Part shown: piece by piece, positions 5,645 through 8,232 of the stretch
How the letters are laid out: every line of letters starts with the position of its first letter
Position numbering within the stretch: the stretch's first letter is position 1
NCBI GenBank assembly: GCA_947628925.1
Contig: CANRBU010000051.1
Location: 1 to 8,232, forward strand
Reading direction: 5' to 3'
DNA from: an uncultured Clostridia bacterium
Lineage (GTDB): Bacteria; Bacillota; Clostridia; TANB77; CAG-508
DNA length: 8,232 nt
Notes under the pieces: model-generated
The model's input: only the letters and a program-made list of their open reading frames with translations
Told to the model about the DNA's origin: nothing
Databases searched by the model: none
Position numbers and translations under genes: made by a program

Positions 5645-6829
5645 TTAGTTTGCTCCTTTACTTGAATTACATGTTGCACACATAAATTGTGCATTCTCCA
5701 AAGTTGTACGTCCTCCTAATTTATGTGGAATAATATGGTCTACTTGCATATCTTTATATTCATATAGCTTACCACATTTAGGACATCTGATTTTATTTTC
5801 TTCAATTTTTCCTTTTGCCTCATATAATTTATATAAATCTTCTTTATCTTGCTCTGTATATAATCTCTTTGGATCTAAAGAAACATAACCACATTCTAAT
5901 TCAAATATATTATAAATAATTATTTTTAAATTATTGCCAGTTATTTTTGTATATAAATTTTCAGCATAAAATGATTTTAAGTCCTTTTTTATATTTTCTA
6001 GTTGAGATAAATATGTTGCATACTTATCTTTATCTGCTAGTATTTCTCTTAAAATTCCATAATATATATCTACTTTTCCTGGTTCTGGTAATTTACTGCA
6101 TTCAACTAATATACTCTTCATATTTTGATTATAAAAAAGTTGTCCAGATTCATCTCTATGTTCCTGTACATATTCTTTAATTTTGTTTGCACTTCCAAAA
6201 TGGATATTTAAAAGTTTATAACATCCAGCATATCTAGCTTTAGTAGGAATAGCTTTGTCTCTAAAATTAAATTCCGGTTGGATTTCAACATTATTTGGAT
6301 TTTGTATTTCCTCTTTAAATAAATTTAAAAAATTACCATAATATGAACCTTGAAGCAATTCCCAATTGTTTAAACTTTCAGCAGATGTATTTAAGATTTC
6401 AAACAATTCATGTTTAAAATGTTCTTCTTCTCTATTTCCACTCATTATTATAAATGGAACTTCATATTCATTAAACCTTTTTTTATCATTTTCACTTATT
6501 TGTGAATAATATTTTTGAGTATTACCAATATAATTAATCTGTAAATTTCCACTTCTAAATAAGAAAATACTTGTTAATCTTTGCTTCCCATCTATAACAT
6601 CATATGTATCATCCTCAATATTTTTCCATAATACAATCGAAGGAATTGCAAAATCCTTTAAGATACTTTCAATAACAGCTGCCTGTTTATCAGTTGAATA
6701 TATAACTCCTCTTTGATATTCAATATTTACTTTTATAACCGTTTCTGGTAATGTTTCTAATGTGGCTGGATTAAGTTTTATTTTTTCAATTATCTCCTCT
6801 ACAGTCCAAGTTGTTACTTCTCTTTTCAT
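5645..6829 (-). CDS. DUF262 domain protein with C-terminal zinc-ribbon HNH nuclease
   Basis: A 394-residue two-part protein. The N-terminal DUF262 (ParB/sulfiredoxin-like) domain shows YQRG (38-41), the hallmark DGKQRLTS (80-87) and the FEILNTSAESLNNWEL pattern (143-158). In GmrSD, BrxU and SspE this domain binds or hydrolyses nucleotides and controls DNA cleavage. A helical middle part follows. The C-terminus is an HNH nuclease: CPKC (349-352) and CATC (384-387) form a zinc site, with DHIIPHK (364-370), Asn379 and the closing CNSSKG. The likely role is a DNA-cutting effector. The HNH is not the DUF1524 type found in GmrD, SspE or BrxU. The ATG at 6829 lies 3 bp after the methyltransferase stop, with AAAGGTGA (6838-6845) inside the end of that gene, so the two are translationally coupled. 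This pairing suggests a restriction-modification-like defence unit. Cleavage specificity is unknown. Confidence 0.88.
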   Translation of the reverse strand: MKREVTTWTVEEIIEKIKLNPATLETLPETVIKVNIEYQRGVIYSTDKQAAVIESILKDFAIPSIVLWKNIEDDTYDVIDGKQRLTSIFLFRSGNLQINYIGNTQKYYSQISENDKKRFNEYEVPFIIMSGNREEEHFKHELFEILNTSAESLNNWELLQGSYYGNFLNLFKEEIQNPNNVEIQPEFNFRDKAIPTKARYAGCYKLLNIHFGSANKIKEYVQEHRDESGQLFYNQNMKSILVECSKLPEPGKVDIYYGILREILADKDKYATYLSQLENIKKDLKSFYAENLYTKITGNNLKIIIYNIFELECGYVSLDPKRLYTEQDKEDLYKLYEAKGKIEENKIRCPKCGKLYEYKDMQVDHIIPHKLGGRTTLENAQFMCATCNSSKGAN

Positions 6830-6832
6830 TTT

Positions 6833-8053
6833 TTAATTCACCTTTCCCTTTCCATGCTTTACTTTTTTATTAGAAGTATTTTTAAATAATTTTCTATTCC
6901 ATACATCCATATATGGTTTATCCTTTAATTCTTCTTTTGCCCATGTAATAACATCATTATAATCATAATATTTTCTATTTTTTAGTATTTCTTTATTTCT
7001 TATAAGTATTTTACAGAAAGGTGCTTTATGAGGATTTTTTAAGTCTACAGTTGTATATAACACAATTTTTGATGATGCAACTCCTGCTGTTGTTTTATTC
7101 TTTGAATAGATTCCTCCTGTATTATTTGTTCGAATCATGTCTGTTGTATATCCTTCTTTTTCTTTGTCTATAAATCCTTCTATATTTGATAATTGATCTG
7201 CTCCTTGTCCCAGTCCTATTAGCTCAAACTGCTCTGAATGTAAATCTTTTAAGAACGTAGCTGGTACTGCTATTATACCACTATAGTCATATGGTATATC
7301 ATTTATTGAAACTGCATTAATAGCTTCAAAATTCCAATATGGTAAAAATTCATCTGGATGATCTTTCCAACTTTTAGAAAGTGTTCTTTTAGGTTTATGT
7401 TTATTAACATCTAAATTAGTTAACCATACACTTGGAAGATAGGAATTTATTATGTTTCCGTCTTTATCTTCATATTTACTTGGCTCAGTGTATCCACACC
7501 AAAAAGATTTATTTTTAAAATATGGAAATGAAAAAGTATTTGTTAGAATAGATAGCGGTGCTAAGAAAATAAATAGTCCACCTTGTTCACCAAATTTTAC
7601 AATTTTTTCTATCCATTCCTCCATTTGACTGAATGGTGGATTAGTGATTATTACATCAAACATATCAAATGGTGCATCCTGAAATCTCATTCCTTCGTTC
7701 GTTAATGCATCAAATCCACTTATATAAATATCTTTTATACCAAAATCTTCTTTATGTTCTGTTAAATATGCCACAAACTGACAATTTCTTGGTCCATTAT
7801 CTCTTTCTTCATCAGTAAATAATTCAGGAACAACTTTATAAATTGTAACCTCATCATCCATTCCAATTTTTAATTGTCCATTTGGAAGCTCTACTTTCTT
7901 TATTTCCTTTTTTATATATGGTAATGTTGCATCATAATCACAGGGTAAATAGATTGTTTTGTCTTTAAAATATCCATCATATCCATACCATTTTAATTCA
8001 TTTATTATTGTTTGAGCTGGAGTATAAAATTCATCATTTATTCCTTTTTTCAC
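6833..8053 (-). CDS. EcoRI-type adenine-specific DNA methyltransferase
   Basis: A 406-residue SAM-dependent DNA methyltransferase of the M.EcoRI family, which makes N6-methyladenine. The N-terminal NDEFYTP (6-12) is characteristic of this group. DVIITNPPFS (133-142) holds the NPPF catalytic motif IV of N6-adenine enzymes. The stretch YLPCDYDATLPY (35-46) fits the position where M.EcoRI has its SAM-site acidic residues. LFIFLAPLSIL (160-170) follows as the next strand. The C-terminal half is likely target recognition and ends in a basic tail. Translation begins at a GTG (8053), chosen because AGAGGTGA lies 6 nt upstream and the overlapping ATG is followed at once by a stop. It is the first gene of a coupled pair with a DUF262-HNH protein, not an EcoRI-like endonuclease. 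It probably marks self DNA for that partner; the recognition sequence is unknown. Confidence 0.9.
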   Translation of the reverse strand: MKKGINDEFYTPAQTIINELKWYGYDGYFKDKTIYLPCDYDATLPYIKKEIKKVELPNGQLKIGMDDEVTIYKVVPELFTDEERDNGPRNCQFVAYLTEHKEDFGIKDIYISGFDALTNEGMRFQDAPFDMFDVIITNPPFSQMEEWIEKIVKFGEQGGLFIFLAPLSILTNTFSFPYFKNKSFWCGYTEPSKYEDKDGNIINSYLPSVWLTNLDVNKHKPKRTLSKSWKDHPDEFLPYWNFEAINAVSINDIPYDYSGIIAVPATFLKDLHSEQFELIGLGQGADQLSNIEGFIDKEKEGYTTDMIRTNNTGGIYSKNKTTAGVASSKIVLYTTVDLKNPHKAPFCKILIRNKEILKNRKYYDYNDVITWAKEELKDKPYMDVWNRKLFKNTSNKKVKHGKGKVN

Positions 8054-8080
8054 ATTTATTCACCTCTTTTTTACATTTTA

Positions 8081-8109
8081 TTTATATCATATATTTTGAT
8101 TAAACACAA
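8081..8109 (-). promoter_or_regulatory. Weak candidate promoter of the methyltransferase operon
   Basis: On the minus strand TATAAA (8086-8081) has TTGTGT 17 bp upstream (8109-8104). The -10 is good but the -35 matches at only three positions. An overlapping TATGAT (8091-8086) is an alternative -10. It is placed just before the operon's ribosome binding site, so the region is plausible even if the exact elements are not. Confidence 0.3.
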
Positions 8110-8135
8110 GAAAATAATAAATTTTTGTAATTCTT

Positions 8136-8182
8136 TCTGTGAAGGTTAGTCAAACGACTTTGTCAAGTAAAGTGTGTAATTT
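8136..8182. mobile_element. Possible outer end of an insertion sequence
   Basis: The plus-strand segment ending in TTTGTCAAGTAAAGTGTGTAA resembles the terminal repeats of IS256/mutator-like elements of clostridia, which often read TGTCAA...TGTGTAA near the tip. The element body would lie to the right, beyond the window. The rest of 8101-8232 has no ORF and consists of A/T tracts. The match is from memory of a pattern only, with no second repeat or target duplication visible. Confidence 0.25.
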
Positions 8183-8232
8183 TTTTTTATTTTTTTTGGT
8201 TGCCATTTAATTTTACAAAAAATATGTTATTT

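Noticed and set aside
5434..5694. An 86-codon minus-strand ORF overlapping the end of the nuclease gene
   Set aside because: Its start lies inside the HNH coding region without a usable spacing to a ribosome binding site, and its protein is unremarkable. A shorter ORF in another frame (5430-5552) has a perfect ribosome binding site and a clear membrane helix.
1..8232. CRISPR array, tRNA or rRNA genes
   Set aside because: No regularly spaced direct repeats, no tRNA cloverleaf ends with TTCRA-type arms, and no rRNA stretches were seen.

Overview
The window is AT-rich with Gram-positive features: strong AGGAGG-type ribosome binding sites, short intergenic regions, sigma-A-like promoters and U-tailed hairpin terminators. 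Together with the families present it suggests a low-GC Firmicute, most likely an anaerobic clostridial lineage. No rRNA or universal marker is present, so the placement is an inference.

Left part (1-1850, minus strand). A structured RNA of about 600 nt is driven by a very good promoter and followed directly by a four-helix membrane protein of 179 residues. The size, order and the distant DUF21/CorB flavour of the protein match the OLE RNA (Ornate Large Extremophilic) and its membrane partner OapA. Downstream is a short-chain dehydrogenase cut by the window edge; it carries an apparent single-base frameshift just after its catalytic motif.

Middle (1942-5380). Thymidylate kinase (tmk, minus) and a dNTP triphosphohydrolase (dgt, plus) are divergent. 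They share a compact 128-bp control region with face-to-face promoters around a perfect 18-bp palindrome, so one side makes dTDP while the other destroys dNTPs. A 15-bp bidirectional terminator separates dgt from a convergent sodium:dicarboxylate/amino-acid symporter-family transporter with altered substrate and cation residues.

Right part (5430-8232, minus strand). An EcoRI-type adenine methyltransferase gene is translationally coupled to a gene fusing a DUF262 (GmrSD/SspE/BrxU-like) domain to a zinc-ribbon HNH nuclease. This is a likely unconventional restriction-modification or phage-defence pair. Just downstream is a 40-codon ORF for a single-pass membrane peptide. It has a perfect Shine-Dalgarno in a hairpin loop and its start codon in the 11-bp stem, which suggests gated translation as in type I toxins. 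The far right end carries a sequence resembling the outer end of an insertion sequence.

The most interesting items are the OLE-OapA module and the methyltransferase / DUF262-HNH / small membrane peptide cluster.
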